64,000 nucleotides of DNA from Eubacteriales bacterium mix99 (GCA_038396605.1 CP121690.1:1830500-1894499); one strand, 5' to 3'; shown: positions 41,337-50,763, numbered from the stretch's first letter. A program made the numbers and translations. The notes: a model not told the origin generated them from the letters alone.

Positions 41337-41361
41337 CAGCCCAAAGCTGGACTGTTTTTTT
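41337..41361 (+). terminator. rRNA operon terminator
   Basis: CAGCCC and GGACTG pair with one internal mismatch across AAAGCT, followed by seven T. Confidence 0.6.
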
Positions 41362-41513
41362 ATATTGCAATTTATTCGTTTCACGACTTATCCATTTTAT
41401 CGGTTGTATCCAAAAATAATGAATTTCATGTTTCCTGTTTTACGAATTTGTGATAGATTATATATGGATTGGAAGATAAGTATATCGAAATAAGCTTACA
41501 GGATATTTCCACT

Positions 41514-41543
41514 CTATTATCATAATTTCTATTATCATAATTT
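41514..41543. repeat. Two exact 15-base tandem repeats before the Gfo/Idh gene
   Basis: CTATTATCATAATTT occurs twice without a gap, ending 20 bases before the ATG at 41563. It could be a pair of regulator sites or a slippage product. The rest of the 41362-41513 gap is AT-rich, with no clear promoter. Confidence 0.7.
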
Positions 41544-41562
41544 AGGAAAGGGGCAATTTTTA

Positions 41563-42726
41563 ATGGCAGATAAAAACGACGACATTCTGAATCGGTTTCA
41601 GGAGGATCAGGGGGAGCAGGCGGAAATCGATACCAGCCGCAAACTGCGGATTGGCATTATCGGGACTGGATGGATTGCAGAAGCACATGTGAGTAACTAT
41701 AAAAAGATGCCGGATGTCGAAATCGTTGCAGGTGCTGATATCATTCCCGGAAAAGCCAGGGCATTTTTCAAGAGATTCGGACTTCCGGAGGTACAGTGTT
41801 TTGAGAGTCATACCGAAATGCTGGATTCCGTGGAGCTGGACGCAGTAAGCGTCTGTACATATAACTCGGCACATGCGGTATGCGCGATCGATGCATTGAA
41901 CCGGGGCATTCCTGTCATGCTGGAAAAGCCCATGTGCGTCACCCTGGACGAAGCCGTGGAGATTATGCGTGCGGAGAAGAAGAGTGGGCAGATACTTTCC
42001 ATCGGTTTTCAGCCTCGTTTTGATCCGAATATGCAAAAGATCAAGGAAATTGTGGAATCCGGAGAATTGGGGCAGGTTTATTATATTCAGACCGGTGGTG
42101 GAAGACGGAGAGGGATTCCCACACCATACGGTACTTCCTTTATTGAGAAGGATAAAGGTGCCATTGGTGCATTGGGCGATATCGGGTGCTATTCCCTGGA
42201 TATGGTACTGAATGCCATTGGTTATCCAAAACCTTTGACGGTTACAGGATACACCTCTGATTTCTTTGGAAAAAGGCCGGATTACTACAAGAATCATCCG
42301 GAGTATGCGTCTGTGTTTGGTGTCGATGACTTTGCAGCTGCTTTTGTCCGGCTGGAAGGCGGGATCATCCTGGATTTCCGCATTGCCTGGGCGATGAATC
42401 TGGACACTCCCGGGGATACCATCATTATGGGAACCAAAGGCGGACTGCGCATCCCGTCCACAGAGTGCTGGAACGGCAGTGTCGGCGGACCGATGAAGAT
42501 TTATCATGAAGTGGCTGGCAGCCAGGTTGAAACAGAGATTCCCATCATCAAGAGCGAAACCAATCTGTTTGGACAAAAGCTGCGTTCTTTCCTGAATGCG
42601 GTGAAGAATAATGGCACAGCGCCGGTTCCCAGCAGTCAGATTCTTTATAACCAGGCGATTCTTGATGGGATTACAAAATCCGCCGGGCTGGGCAAGGAAG
42701 TTGAAGTTAGGATACCTGAGATATAA
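41563..42726 (+). CDS. Gfo/Idh/MocA family oxidoreductase
   Basis: 387 residues. N-terminal NAD(P)-binding Rossmann fold with GIIGTGWIAEAHVSNYKK and the family EKP motif in VMLEKPMCVTLDEAVEIM. The C-terminal alpha/beta domain has GDIGCYSLDMVL, the usual histidine/lysine active-site region. An unusual 24-residue polar N-terminal extension precedes the fold. Enzymes of this family oxidise inositols, sugars or sugar acids. Monocistronic: GAAAGGGGC before the start and a strong terminator after. Confidence 0.92.
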   Translation: MADKNDDILNRFQEDQGEQAEIDTSRKLRIGIIGTGWIAEAHVSNYKKMPDVEIVAGADIIPGKARAFFKRFGLPEVQCFESHTEMLDSVELDAVSVCTYNSAHAVCAIDALNRGIPVMLEKPMCVTLDEAVEIMRAEKKSGQILSIGFQPRFDPNMQKIKEIVESGELGQVYYIQTGGGRRRGIPTPYGTSFIEKDKGAIGALGDIGCYSLDMVLNAIGYPKPLTVTGYTSDFFGKRPDYYKNHPEYASVFGVDDFAAAFVRLEGGIILDFRIAWAMNLDTPGDTIIMGTKGGLRIPSTECWNGSVGGPMKIYHEVAGSQVETEIPIIKSETNLFGQKLRSFLNAVKNNGTAPVPSSQILYNQAILDGITKSAGLGKEVEVRIPEI

Positions 42727-42796
42727 AAGACAGGGAAACACAATAAGAATGGGAGCACGGATCATAATTCCATTGATTTGAATGAAAGTTTACAGA

Positions 42797-42835
42797 AGTA
42801 CCACCATCCATGATCCGGGATGGTGGTACTTTTTA
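42797..42835 (+). terminator. Terminator of the Gfo/Idh gene
   Basis: Thirteen-base stem AGTACCACCATCC/GGATGGTGGTACT, loop ATGATCC region, then TTTTT. Confidence 0.92.
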
Positions 42836-43051
42836 GGTATGAGGGGCATACCGTTACTCTGTACTGATCATTCAGAGGGAGCGTAGTTGCCGACAGATCC
42901 CAAAGCGACACAATAATATATTGACAATTATCAAAGGATCTTCTTCTGTTCGATTGCCTGAGATACAGATATAATGAAAAATGAGTTTCAGTAAAAAAGA
43001 TACGGGAATTTTATATGTGAGGAAAGTCGAATCAGAAAGAAAGGGATTGGG

Positions 43052-44404
43052 ATGAAAAAACATTTTACCTTGAAACAGGAAATTCCACTGGATGACAGAT
43101 GGGATGTGATCATAGTCGGTGGCGGTCCGGCAGGATGCACCGCTGCCATTTCTGCCGCCAGGGAAGGCGTAAAAACCCTTCTCATTGAGGCAACCGGAGC
43201 ACTTGGCGGTATGGGGACGAACGGACTGGTGCCTGCATGGTGCCCGTTTTCGGATAAAGAGCGTGTGATCTATGGCGGTCTGGCGCAAAAGATAATGGAG
43301 TCCTTGAAAAGTACCATGCCCCATGTGCCGAAAGATGCTGTGGACTGGGTGCCGATTGATCCGGAACAGCTGAAAACCCTGTATGATGATATGGTTACCG
43401 GGTCAGGAGCTTCTGTTTTGTTCGATACCATGTTAAGCAGTGTGGAGACGGATGACAAGGGTTTGGTAACTGGAATTGTTGTGACCAATAAATCCGGCCT
43501 CTGCGCGTATCAGGCAAAAGTATATGTGGACTGCACAGGAGACGGGGATCTGGCTGTAGGGGCCGGTGCCGGGTACGAAAAAGGCGGAGACAACGGGGAA
43601 CTGCAGCCTGCAAGTCATTGCTTTATGATCAGCAATGTGGATGACTATGGATATCAATGCGGCCCCTGGCTGCACGGATCCAATCCGGACAGTCCGATTC
43701 ATCAGATCGCAAATTCCGATAAGTATCCCCTGATCCGGGATACACATATTTGCAGCAATTTTGTCGGACCCGGCACGGTAGGATTCAATGCCGGACATCT
43801 CTGGGATGTGGACAGCACCGATCCGATCAATCTGTCTCGTGCGTTGATGGAGGGACGCAAGCTGGCCCGTGAGATGCGTGACGGCCTGGCGGAATATTTT
43901 CCGGAAGCCTTTGCAAATTCTTATCTGTCCCAAACGGCCACTTTGATGGGAATCCGGGAAACGCGCCGTATTATGGGGGATTATGTGATCACTGCGGAGG
44001 ATTACATGGCCAGGCGAAGCTTTGAAGATGAGATCTGCCGGAACAGCTATTACCTCGATGTTCACCATTCAGAGAAAGATGCAGAGAAACTGGTCAAAGG
44101 GGCTTCCTTTGAGAAAGTGGTGGAGTCCAAAACCTGTCGCTATGGAAAAGGAGAATCTCATGGGATTCCCTATCGCTGCCTGACCCCGAAAGGGCTGATC
44201 AATGTTTTGGTTGCAGGGCGCTCCATATCCTGTGACAGGGACATTCTGGGAAGTGTCCGGGTGATGCCGGTTTGCCTGGCCATGGGGGAAGCGGCTGGTA
44301 TGGCGGCTGCTCATGCCGGACATATGCCGACAGTGAATGTGCATGAAGTTGATGTGCAGAACCTGAGAAAGCGGCTGCGGGAAGAAGGGGCCTATCTGCC
44401 CTGA
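43052..44404 (+). CDS. FAD-dependent oxidoreductase
   Basis: 450 residues of the FAD_oxidored type. The dinucleotide-binding motif is DVIIVGGGPAGCTAAISAAR at about residue 14-33, followed by LGGMGTNGLVPAWC. YVDCTGDGDLAVGAGAGYEKG and the C-terminal GRSISCDRDILGSVRVMPVC contact FAD; the conserved cysteines there are typical. No signal peptide, so it is cytoplasmic. Relatives occur in sugar-polymer and acid catabolism loci but the substrate is unknown. AAAGAAAGGGA precedes the ATG. Confidence 0.88.
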   Translation: MKKHFTLKQEIPLDDRWDVIIVGGGPAGCTAAISAAREGVKTLLIEATGALGGMGTNGLVPAWCPFSDKERVIYGGLAQKIMESLKSTMPHVPKDAVDWVPIDPEQLKTLYDDMVTGSGASVLFDTMLSSVETDDKGLVTGIVVTNKSGLCAYQAKVYVDCTGDGDLAVGAGAGYEKGGDNGELQPASHCFMISNVDDYGYQCGPWLHGSNPDSPIHQIANSDKYPLIRDTHICSNFVGPGTVGFNAGHLWDVDSTDPINLSRALMEGRKLAREMRDGLAEYFPEAFANSYLSQTATLMGIRETRRIMGDYVITAEDYMARRSFEDEICRNSYYLDVHHSEKDAEKLVKGASFEKVVESKTCRYGKGESHGIPYRCLTPKGLINVLVAGRSISCDRDILGSVRVMPVCLAMGEAAGMAAAHAGHMPTVNVHEVDVQNLRKRLREEGAYLP

Positions 44405-44442
44405 CCGTTAGTGAATTTACATGAATTTAGTCCGGGATAGCG

Positions 44443-44474
44443 CAGAAGTTGCCGAGAGGCGACTTCTGTTTTTT
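44443..44474 (+). terminator. Terminator after the FAD oxidoreductase
   Basis: Eleven-base stem CAGAAGTTGCC/GGCGACTTCTG, loop GAGA, then TTTTTT. The rest of the 44475-44890 gap is AT-rich with a possible promoter: TTGACA at 44758 and AATGAT 17 bases on. Confidence 0.9.
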
Positions 44475-44890
44475 GTTGGCAAGGGAGTGTTATCATTCTT
44501 ATAAGAAAAAATCTTGACCTATATCCTAATGGAACCCGCCTTGTTCTATCCAGGTAATGTCCCTCTGAAATTGTGAGACGAAAAGGTCTGTAGCTTCTCT
44601 GATGCACCAAGGTTTCCTGTCTTCTCTGAGCAAATTGAGTTTTGAAAGAATATGACTTTTCAATGTTTGCAATTAACATTACGAATAACTACGGCAAAAT
44701 ATCTTAAATAGTCGATGGTTTAAGCGATAGCAGTGTATTTAAGCCGTGTTATATATCTTGACAAATTTACATACCTGTGTAATGATGTGTATGTTGATTT
44801 TTTAGCCCGATACATAAGTTCATTTATATGAAATATACGCACAAAATAATGATTTTGTGTTAAGCGCAAACAGAAAGGAATGGAATAACT

Positions 44891-46195
44891 ATGCCAAACA
44901 AACTGCTTGTTCTTTCTGCGGACGGGTTGGTGAAAGAGGATGTGGATGCACTGCGATCCATGAAAAACTTTCGGAAGTATTTTTCCCGGGCCAGCGGCAT
45001 TGAACGGGTACGCTCCATCTATCCAACAATCACGTATCCCTGCCATACTACCATGTGTACCGGAGTCTGGCCGGAAAAGCACGGTGTCTGCGGCAATCTT
45101 CAGATGATGCCGGGAAGCAAAAAGAAGCCATGGAAATGGTTTCGAACCGATAATCTTTGGCCGGATGACATCTTTTTTGCGGCAAAGCGCAGAGGACTGA
45201 CCACCGGGGCAGTATTCTGGCCTGCGACCGGAAATCATCCTGCCATCGATTATCTGGTTGATGAGTACTGGCCTCAGGCAATAAACGATCCGCTGCCAGG
45301 GGTCTTTCGACGTTCCGGTTCATCGGAGGAGGTTCTGTGTGCCATTGAACACAGCTACCAGAATGTTCCTTTGCACAGGCACCCGGAGACCACGGAATTC
45401 ATTATGCGCTGCGCAGTGGACCTGATTGATACCTTTCAGCCGGATGTCCTTTTCCTGCATCCGGCCGATGTAGATGCTGCCCGGCATCAAAACGGAGTGT
45501 TCAACGATCGGGTGGATGTGGCGGTAGCCGCCACAGACGGATATATCGGTATGGTGATGGAGGCACTGGACCGTCATGGATTGATCCCGGAAACCAATGT
45601 GGTACTGACCAGCGATCATGGACTCATTGATGTGAAACAGATCGTTAATGTAAACGTACGGCTGGCGGAAGCGGGGCTCCTGGATGTGAGTGAAGGCGGG
45701 AATCTGATCGGATGGCGCGCCTATTGCCAGTCCGGCGGTACAAGCGCGCTCGTCTATTTGAATGAGGATGTTGGACCGGAGGGATACGATCGTACTTACT
45801 CGGTTCTGAAGGAAATGAGGGAGGATCCGATCTGCGGCATCGGGCGTGTTTTCACGGAAGAAGAGTGCCGGGCTGAACAGCATTTTGGGGGAGAATTTTC
45901 CTTTGTGTTGGAAACGGACGGCTCCACTGCATTTGGAGATGATCTTTGCGGACCGCTGATGAAACAATACGACATAACCGACTACCGATATGGCCGTGCC
46001 ACACATGGACATCTGCCGGATAAGGGACCTCAGCCGGTATTCTGGTGCATTGGCCCCGATTTTCGTGAGAACGTTATTTTGCCGGAAGGACGGCTGATTG
46101 ATCAGGCGCCCACCTATGCAAAGATACTGGGGACAGAATTGAAGGACTGCGATGGCCGTCCATTGACAGAACTCTTACGCCGGGGAATATGTTAA
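44891..46195 (+). CDS. Alkaline phosphatase superfamily phosphodiesterase
   Basis: 434 residues, no signal peptide. Nucleotide pyrophosphatase/phosphodiesterase-type metal and nucleophile motifs: LSADGL near the start, PTITYPCHTTMCTGVWPEKHG with the threonine nucleophile region, DVLFLHPADVDAARHQNG, TSDHGLIDV and RATHGHLPD. These enzymes cleave phosphodiesters or phosphonate/sulfate esters in the cytoplasm. It is followed by a DeoR regulator and a glycerol-1-phosphate dehydrogenase, which suggests a glycerophospho-type diester as substrate (inference). Confidence 0.9.
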   Translation: MPNKLLVLSADGLVKEDVDALRSMKNFRKYFSRASGIERVRSIYPTITYPCHTTMCTGVWPEKHGVCGNLQMMPGSKKKPWKWFRTDNLWPDDIFFAAKRRGLTTGAVFWPATGNHPAIDYLVDEYWPQAINDPLPGVFRRSGSSEEVLCAIEHSYQNVPLHRHPETTEFIMRCAVDLIDTFQPDVLFLHPADVDAARHQNGVFNDRVDVAVAATDGYIGMVMEALDRHGLIPETNVVLTSDHGLIDVKQIVNVNVRLAEAGLLDVSEGGNLIGWRAYCQSGGTSALVYLNEDVGPEGYDRTYSVLKEMREDPICGIGRVFTEEECRAEQHFGGEFSFVLETDGSTAFGDDLCGPLMKQYDITDYRYGRATHGHLPDKGPQPVFWCIGPDFRENVILPEGRLIDQAPTYAKILGTELKDCDGRPLTELLRRGIC

Positions 46196-46279
46196 TGAGT
46201 TACAGTCTCCGGGATTTCCTGTCGTCGCATCGGAAATGACGAAGGGATAGATATCGAAGGGAAGAAAGGAAAGTACAGT

Positions 46280-47032
46280 ATGCACGATCGAAAATCTGAG
46301 ATTATAGATTTGGTGAATCAGCGTGGTCAGGTCACGTTCAAGGAGATAAGGGATCTCTTTCCGGACCTGTCTGAAATGACCATACGACGCGATCTGGAAG
46401 CATTGGATCGGGAACATGCCCTGGTACGTGTCCACGGAGGCGCCAGGTCCATCGGTACCATTGTCGGATCGGAAGATCTGTTCAGAAATCGCGCTGTCTC
46501 CCATATGGAAGAAAAAAGTACAATAGCACAGAAAGCACTGCACTATATCATACCGGGTTACATCATATTTTTCGATTCCGGTTCCACTGTTGCGGAGCTG
46601 GCCAGAATCCTGCCGGATGAGCAAATGATTATTTTCACCGGAAATATTTCGGCTGCATTGGAGATGGCCCGTCTGAAAAAACCTGTGATCCATATTATAG
46701 GCGGGCGGCTGGACGTGCAGAGTCTGTGTGTCAGCGATAGCTGCAGTCTTGATATGCTGAATGATGTGAATATCAATTATGCTTTCTTTGGCGTAACCGG
46801 CTATTCGGAGCGACGTGGTTTCACCTGTGGCAAGGAAGATGAATACCGGCTGAAAAAGATGGTGATCGGCAAAAGCGATAAGGTCATTGTTCTGATGGAT
46901 TCCTCCAAGGCCGGCATATCCTCTGTTTACACCTATGCCATGGACGAAGACATTGATATGGTGATTTCAGATGGCAACCTATCACCCAAATTATTGGAAC
47001 GATTCGGACAAAATGGAGTTGAAGTCCTGTAA
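46280..47032 (+). CDS. DeoR family transcriptional regulator
   Basis: 250 residues. N-terminal HTH (RGQVTFKEIRDLFPDLSEMT, then IRRDLEALD) and the DeoR sensor domain with FFDSGSTVAELARIL and FFGVTGYSERRGFTCGKEDE. The sensor binds phosphorylated sugars. It sits between the phosphodiesterase and the glycerol-1-phosphate dehydrogenase and probably controls both. Confidence 0.93.
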   Translation: MHDRKSEIIDLVNQRGQVTFKEIRDLFPDLSEMTIRRDLEALDREHALVRVHGGARSIGTIVGSEDLFRNRAVSHMEEKSTIAQKALHYIIPGYIIFFDSGSTVAELARILPDEQMIIFTGNISAALEMARLKKPVIHIIGGRLDVQSLCVSDSCSLDMLNDVNINYAFFGVTGYSERRGFTCGKEDEYRLKKMVIGKSDKVIVLMDSSKAGISSVYTYAMDEDIDMVISDGNLSPKLLERFGQNGVEVL

Positions 47033-47177
47033 CCCTGCTATTTTAGCCGCTTGATATCTGGATTATGAGAGATCAGCCGGTGAACAGGGGAAAAATGAGA
47101 TGACGCGAATACGAGTATCATATGTTGGAAAATCAGTGGAAATAAAAAATCAAAACGGAAAGGGGTAAAGGAATAAG

Positions 47178-48464
47178 ATGGATTTCAACAAACTGCTTGG
47201 CAAAAAGATCGTATGCAGATGCGGCATGACGCATTATTGCCCCATCCGGCATGTTATCATTGAAAAGAATGCCATATCCAAACTGAGCGGATTATTGGAC
47301 GGATACCAAAATGTCGTTCTGGTCGCTGACGAGAATACATATGCGGTTTGTGGCCACAGGACGGAAGCACAGATTGGGGCAAGACTGGAAAACAAGGTCG
47401 TCTATAGCGGGGAAGGATTCCTGATTCCGGATGAGTCCTCCATCACCGCTCTCAATACAGCGGTAAGCGGGAAAACAGACCTGATGGTTGGTATCGGTTC
47501 CGGTGTCATCAACGACCTGTGCAAATATATTGGATCACAGCGCGGACTTCCTTACTATATTGTGGCAACCGCCCCCTCTATGGACGGTTATGCATCCGTA
47601 GGCGCGGCGCTGGTGATTGGCGGGATGAAGGTAAACCGTCCTACCGGTACAGCGGAAGCGATCATTGCGGACACGGAGGTGCTTCGCAATGCGCCGCTGG
47701 AGATGATACAATCCGGTTACGGGGATATCATCGGCAAATATTCATGCCTGAATGACTGGAAATTTGCCAGACTGGTCCGGGGGGAGGCCTTCTGTCCATG
47801 GGTTCATGATTTTATCCAGGAAACAGTTCAGCATGTGGCCGGACTGGGCAAAAAGCTTCTGAAGCGGGACGGAGAGAGCATAAAAACGTTGATGGAAGCT
47901 TTGGTATGCACAGGCATCGCAATGAGTTATATCGGGAACTCCCGTCCGGCATCCGGAAGTGAGCATCACCTGTCGCACTTTTTCGAGATCACGGGAATCC
48001 TTGACAAAAAACCTTATTTTCTTCATGGGAGAAACGTTGCCTATTCCACTGTGATCACCCAACGTTTACGGGAAGAGCTTTTAGCCCTTGATAATCCAGT
48101 CTGTCGGTCCTTTGACCGGGACAAATGGGAAAGGGAAATTCACAGACTGTATACCACCGCAGCCAGGAATGTCATTGACCTGCAGAGAAAGGCAGGATGG
48201 TACGAATTGGACTGGCAGTCCTTGTATACCGATAAATGGGCGGAGATACAAGAGCTGTTCGCCGGGATGCCCTCCTCGGTATCCCTGGAACACCTCCTGA
48301 ATACGGTGGGACTGTCCATGGATGAGTTTATCCGGGAGTATGGCGAAGCGAAAATCCGCGATGCAGCCGTTTATGCCAAGGATCTGAAAAACAGATATAC
48401 TGTTCTCTGGCTATACTGGTCCCTGATCGGGGAGGACGGCAGGCTTTCATCTGATTCCGGGTGA
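47178..48464 (+). CDS. egsA: sn-glycerol-1-phosphate dehydrogenase (AraM/EgsA-like)
   Basis: 428 residues of the iron-alcohol-dehydrogenase fold. NAD-binding GIGSGVINDLCKYIG and substrate/metal segments TAPSMDGYASVGAALV, SGSEHHLSHFFE and HGRNVAYST are those of bacterial AraM. The enzyme interconverts dihydroxyacetone phosphate and sn-glycerol-1-phosphate with NAD(P)H. Bacterial versions serve rare glycerol-1-phosphate ethers or catabolism of related sugar-alcohol phosphates. AAAGGGGTAAAGGA precedes the ATG. Confidence 0.88.
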   Translation: MDFNKLLGKKIVCRCGMTHYCPIRHVIIEKNAISKLSGLLDGYQNVVLVADENTYAVCGHRTEAQIGARLENKVVYSGEGFLIPDESSITALNTAVSGKTDLMVGIGSGVINDLCKYIGSQRGLPYYIVATAPSMDGYASVGAALVIGGMKVNRPTGTAEAIIADTEVLRNAPLEMIQSGYGDIIGKYSCLNDWKFARLVRGEAFCPWVHDFIQETVQHVAGLGKKLLKRDGESIKTLMEALVCTGIAMSYIGNSRPASGSEHHLSHFFEITGILDKKPYFLHGRNVAYSTVITQRLREELLALDNPVCRSFDRDKWEREIHRLYTTAARNVIDLQRKAGWYELDWQSLYTDKWAEIQELFAGMPSSVSLEHLLNTVGLSMDEFIREYGEAKIRDAAVYAKDLKNRYTVLWLYWSLIGEDGRLSSDSG

Positions 48465-48522
48465 AAAAATGTAGTAGCGAATAGAAAAGTAACATATGAA
48501 GCAGCAGGGTATCATTGAAACA

Positions 48523-48579
48523 TAAGCACCTACTTTCACGAATCATATCTTCATCATCAACGATATACAATGTAACCAA
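48523..48579 (-). pseudogene. Response-regulator receiver N-terminal stub
   Basis: From TTG 48579, with GGGAG upstream, the minus strand reads MVTLYIVDDEDMIRESR, the start of a YesN-type receiver domain (acidic pocket DDE). The similarity stops there. Such regulators usually control LplABC-type sugar transporters, whose binding-protein tail lies just to the right. Confidence 0.6.
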
Positions 48580-48687
48580 TCTATCGTCTCCCGTCAGAAA
48601 CCCCGTTTACTATATGCCCCATATTGAGCATAACGATATGTGTTCATTATAAGGCATAATGAAAGAAAGTAAAAGGGGGGACATAAA

Positions 48688-49647
48688 CTGATTTCATATG
48701 CTCCACTCTGGGGAACGATGGAAGGAAAGGGCGCTACAACCTATACACTTAGGAACAAAGGAAAAGACAGAAATATCAGTGGTTCGACAGTTGTGCGACT
48801 CCAAAACAATGAATCTGTTTCTACCAATACACTGGATACGTTATGTAAGATCCTTGACTGTAAATTATCTGATATAGCAGAGTTTATACCAGACAAGGAT
48901 ACAATGCTTCAGGGAGCAGAAAAGGCTTTATCAAATCTGAAAAAATTGGAGGAAGAAAAGTTATGGAATCATTTGTTGTTTCATAACAAAGATATCAAAG
49001 ATGAGTTCTCTACGAGGCAAACAGAGATTCTGAAGGAGATAAACCACTCCTTTCGGCAATTCTGCGTCTTTCTGTTCTATTCCCGCTTGCTCTCTAACGA
49101 AGTTATCAAAAGTAAAGTTAAATCCTGGACAGTGAGCTTGCCAGCTCAAGCAGCTTCACTTTTTACCCATACGGAAAACGACAAGACAGTGTGTACTGTC
49201 GTGGCTTTTCGGGACATTGGAGCAAAAAAGAATAACGATGCGGAAGGAATTTTGCAGTATATAACACAGCAATACCCTGCTTCTTTTCATGAAAGCATGG
49301 TTATGGAATCTGGGACTTTTGTAAAAAACATATATGATATCAATAACTCCTACAGGACTGCGCTTCTTTATTCCGACGATAAAACAGTTAACAGTTCTGG
49401 TGTTATTTTTGCTACACTGACGGCAGATCAATCTAAAGCCAGAGCTAGTATCATGAAGGATATAAATACTTATGTAGATGAGATGACTCTTAAGTTTATA
49501 TTTGGAGAGCTGGATATTGATGAAAGCTGGGACGAATATATATCTACTCTCAAGAGTTTGAATATCGAAGAGGCTATCTCTATAACTCAGGAAGCAGTGG
49601 ATACATTTAACGAGAAGGAAATTCCAACTGAATGGTTAGCTAAGTAG
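48688..49647 (+). CDS. Chimera: XRE-type HTH start joined to a solute-binding-protein tail
   Basis: 319 residues from CTG 48688, seven bases after GGGGGG; ATG 48718 would cut into the HTH. Residues 1-70 are an XRE-type helix-turn-helix (ISYAPLWGTMEGKG, SGSTVVRLQNNESVSTNTLD, LCKILDC). Residues about 80-245 are not recognised. The last 75 (TADQSKARASIMKDINTYVD, then WDEYISTLKSLNIEEA) match the C-terminus of LplA-type extracellular sugar-binding lipoproteins. A DNA-binding start and a secreted-protein end do not belong together, so this is probably a fused relic, though the frame is open throughout. Confidence 0.55.
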   Translation: MISYAPLWGTMEGKGATTYTLRNKGKDRNISGSTVVRLQNNESVSTNTLDTLCKILDCKLSDIAEFIPDKDTMLQGAEKALSNLKKLEEEKLWNHLLFHNKDIKDEFSTRQTEILKEINHSFRQFCVFLFYSRLLSNEVIKSKVKSWTVSLPAQAASLFTHTENDKTVCTVVAFRDIGAKKNNDAEGILQYITQQYPASFHESMVMESGTFVKNIYDINNSYRTALLYSDDKTVNSSGVIFATLTADQSKARASIMKDINTYVDEMTLKFIFGELDIDESWDEYISTLKSLNIEEAISITQEAVDTFNEKEIPTEWLAK

Positions 49648-49675
49648 TACAACTATTCATAAGTATTAAATTTCC

Positions 49676-49830
49676 GTTAGCGTAAAGTTACCATAGGGAT
49701 TAAGAGTAATAAATTACCATAAGGATTGAAAAGAAGATGACATCCTGATAACATATTGTTTAGAAAACAATTAACAAAGGGATGTCATTTTCTATCGATA
49801 AAAGTATAAACTTATTCCATACTAAGCTTT
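49676..49830 (+). mobile_element. Solo left end of an ISLre2-family element
   Basis: The first 65 or so bases match the left end at 6533 nearly exactly (GTTAGCGTAAAGTTACC onward) and a ribosome site plus the first codons of a transposase (MSFSIDKSIN) follow. No right end or transposase body remains. The right limit is a guess. Confidence 0.8.
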
Positions 49831-49880
49831 TCATTTTTAGTTGTAAGCGTCTAGTAAGTCAGCGGATAGACTTCCCAATG

Positions 49881-50672
49881 TCAGGCAATATGAAAGACAT
49901 GTTCATCCTTCAGTCCCAACAGTTCAATCACTACGGGCAGATTCCGGAAGGTGCGGCTGAGAGCTTTGGGCTTATGACTGTCGGATCCGCAATAAAACTT
50001 GCATCCGGTGTCCCGGGCAGCCCGATAAATCTTCAGATGTTCGTTTTCGTGTTGTCGCCAGTTTCCACTGAAGGAAGAGCTGTTTAATTCGATACCGGCA
50101 CCTTTGTCGGCAAATGTTTTCATGGCACTGGCAAGTCTTTCCGGATCCATTGCACGATAAACATCCGCTTCATTTCCCTCCCTGAAGACCAGGGAGCAGG
50201 TCGGATGAGCAATTCCTATTTTATGCCATGGAAGAGGCAGCTTCGCCACTTCTTCCATCCGGGTAAGCAAAAGATCCGCTATTTTTTCCGGCGTATCATA
50301 ACTGGAAGGACGCACAAAGTCTACCATATGAAAATGATTCAACGGAACAATAATAAAATCAAACAGATCAAAGTGTTCGGGAGACAATCCCAGTTTTGTG
50401 CCGCCGAGGTATTCTGTCTCACACCCAAACAGGACCCGTGGGTTTTCGCCCTTCGGCAATGGCAGGGACTGCTGGATATGAGCTATATTCTGCGGCCTGT
50501 ACCAGGCGGATGCACCGGGCGCAGAGTCGTCCCACAGGTGATCTGTAATGCAGATGGTATGCATACCATTTTGCCGGGCAAATCTAGTTATGTTTTCCAC
50601 TGTTTGCTCTGGATCGCCACTGCATGTGGACAGGTGGGTATGGATATGATAATCATGATCTATTGAAAACAT
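49881..50672 (-). CDS. PHP-domain phosphatase or phosphodiesterase
   Basis: 263 residues. PHP metal motifs: DYHIHTHLSTCSGD, CITDHLWDD, FGCETEY, ELNSSSFSG and YCGSDSHKP. These place a trinuclear metal site as in histidinol phosphatase and related sugar-phosphate or cyclic phosphodiesterases. No histidine genes are nearby, so a catabolic phosphatase role is more likely. AGAGGAGAG precedes the ATG. Confidence 0.88.
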   Translation of the reverse strand: MFSIDHDYHIHTHLSTCSGDPEQTVENITRFARQNGMHTICITDHLWDDSAPGASAWYRPQNIAHIQQSLPLPKGENPRVLFGCETEYLGGTKLGLSPEHFDLFDFIIVPLNHFHMVDFVRPSSYDTPEKIADLLLTRMEEVAKLPLPWHKIGIAHPTCSLVFREGNEADVYRAMDPERLASAMKTFADKGAGIELNSSSFSGNWRQHENEHLKIYRAARDTGCKFYCGSDSHKPKALSRTFRNLPVVIELLGLKDEHVFHIA

Positions 50673-50699
50673 GGCACTCTCCTCTGGATGTTTTTTAGC

Positions 50700-50724
50700 C
50701 GGGTCACTTTGTTGTTGTGACCCG
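50700..50724 (-). promoter_or_regulatory. Hairpin in the PHP gene leader
   Basis: CGGGTCAC (50700-50707) pairs with GTGACCCG (50717-50724). On the minus strand it ends about 17 bases before the ribosome site. With no T-run it is more likely an operator or an mRNA structure than a terminator. Confidence 0.5.
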
Positions 50725-50735
50725 ATGACCTCTTC

Positions 50736-50763
50736 AGTATATCAACAAGCAGAATAATGTAAA
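50736..50763 (-). promoter_or_regulatory. Possible promoter of the PHP gene
   Basis: Minus strand TTTACA (50758-50763), 16 bases, TATACT (50736-50741). Confidence 0.45.

Noticed and set aside
43433-44068. 211-codon minus-strand frame
   Set aside because: Shadow of the FAD oxidoreductase; no start signals.
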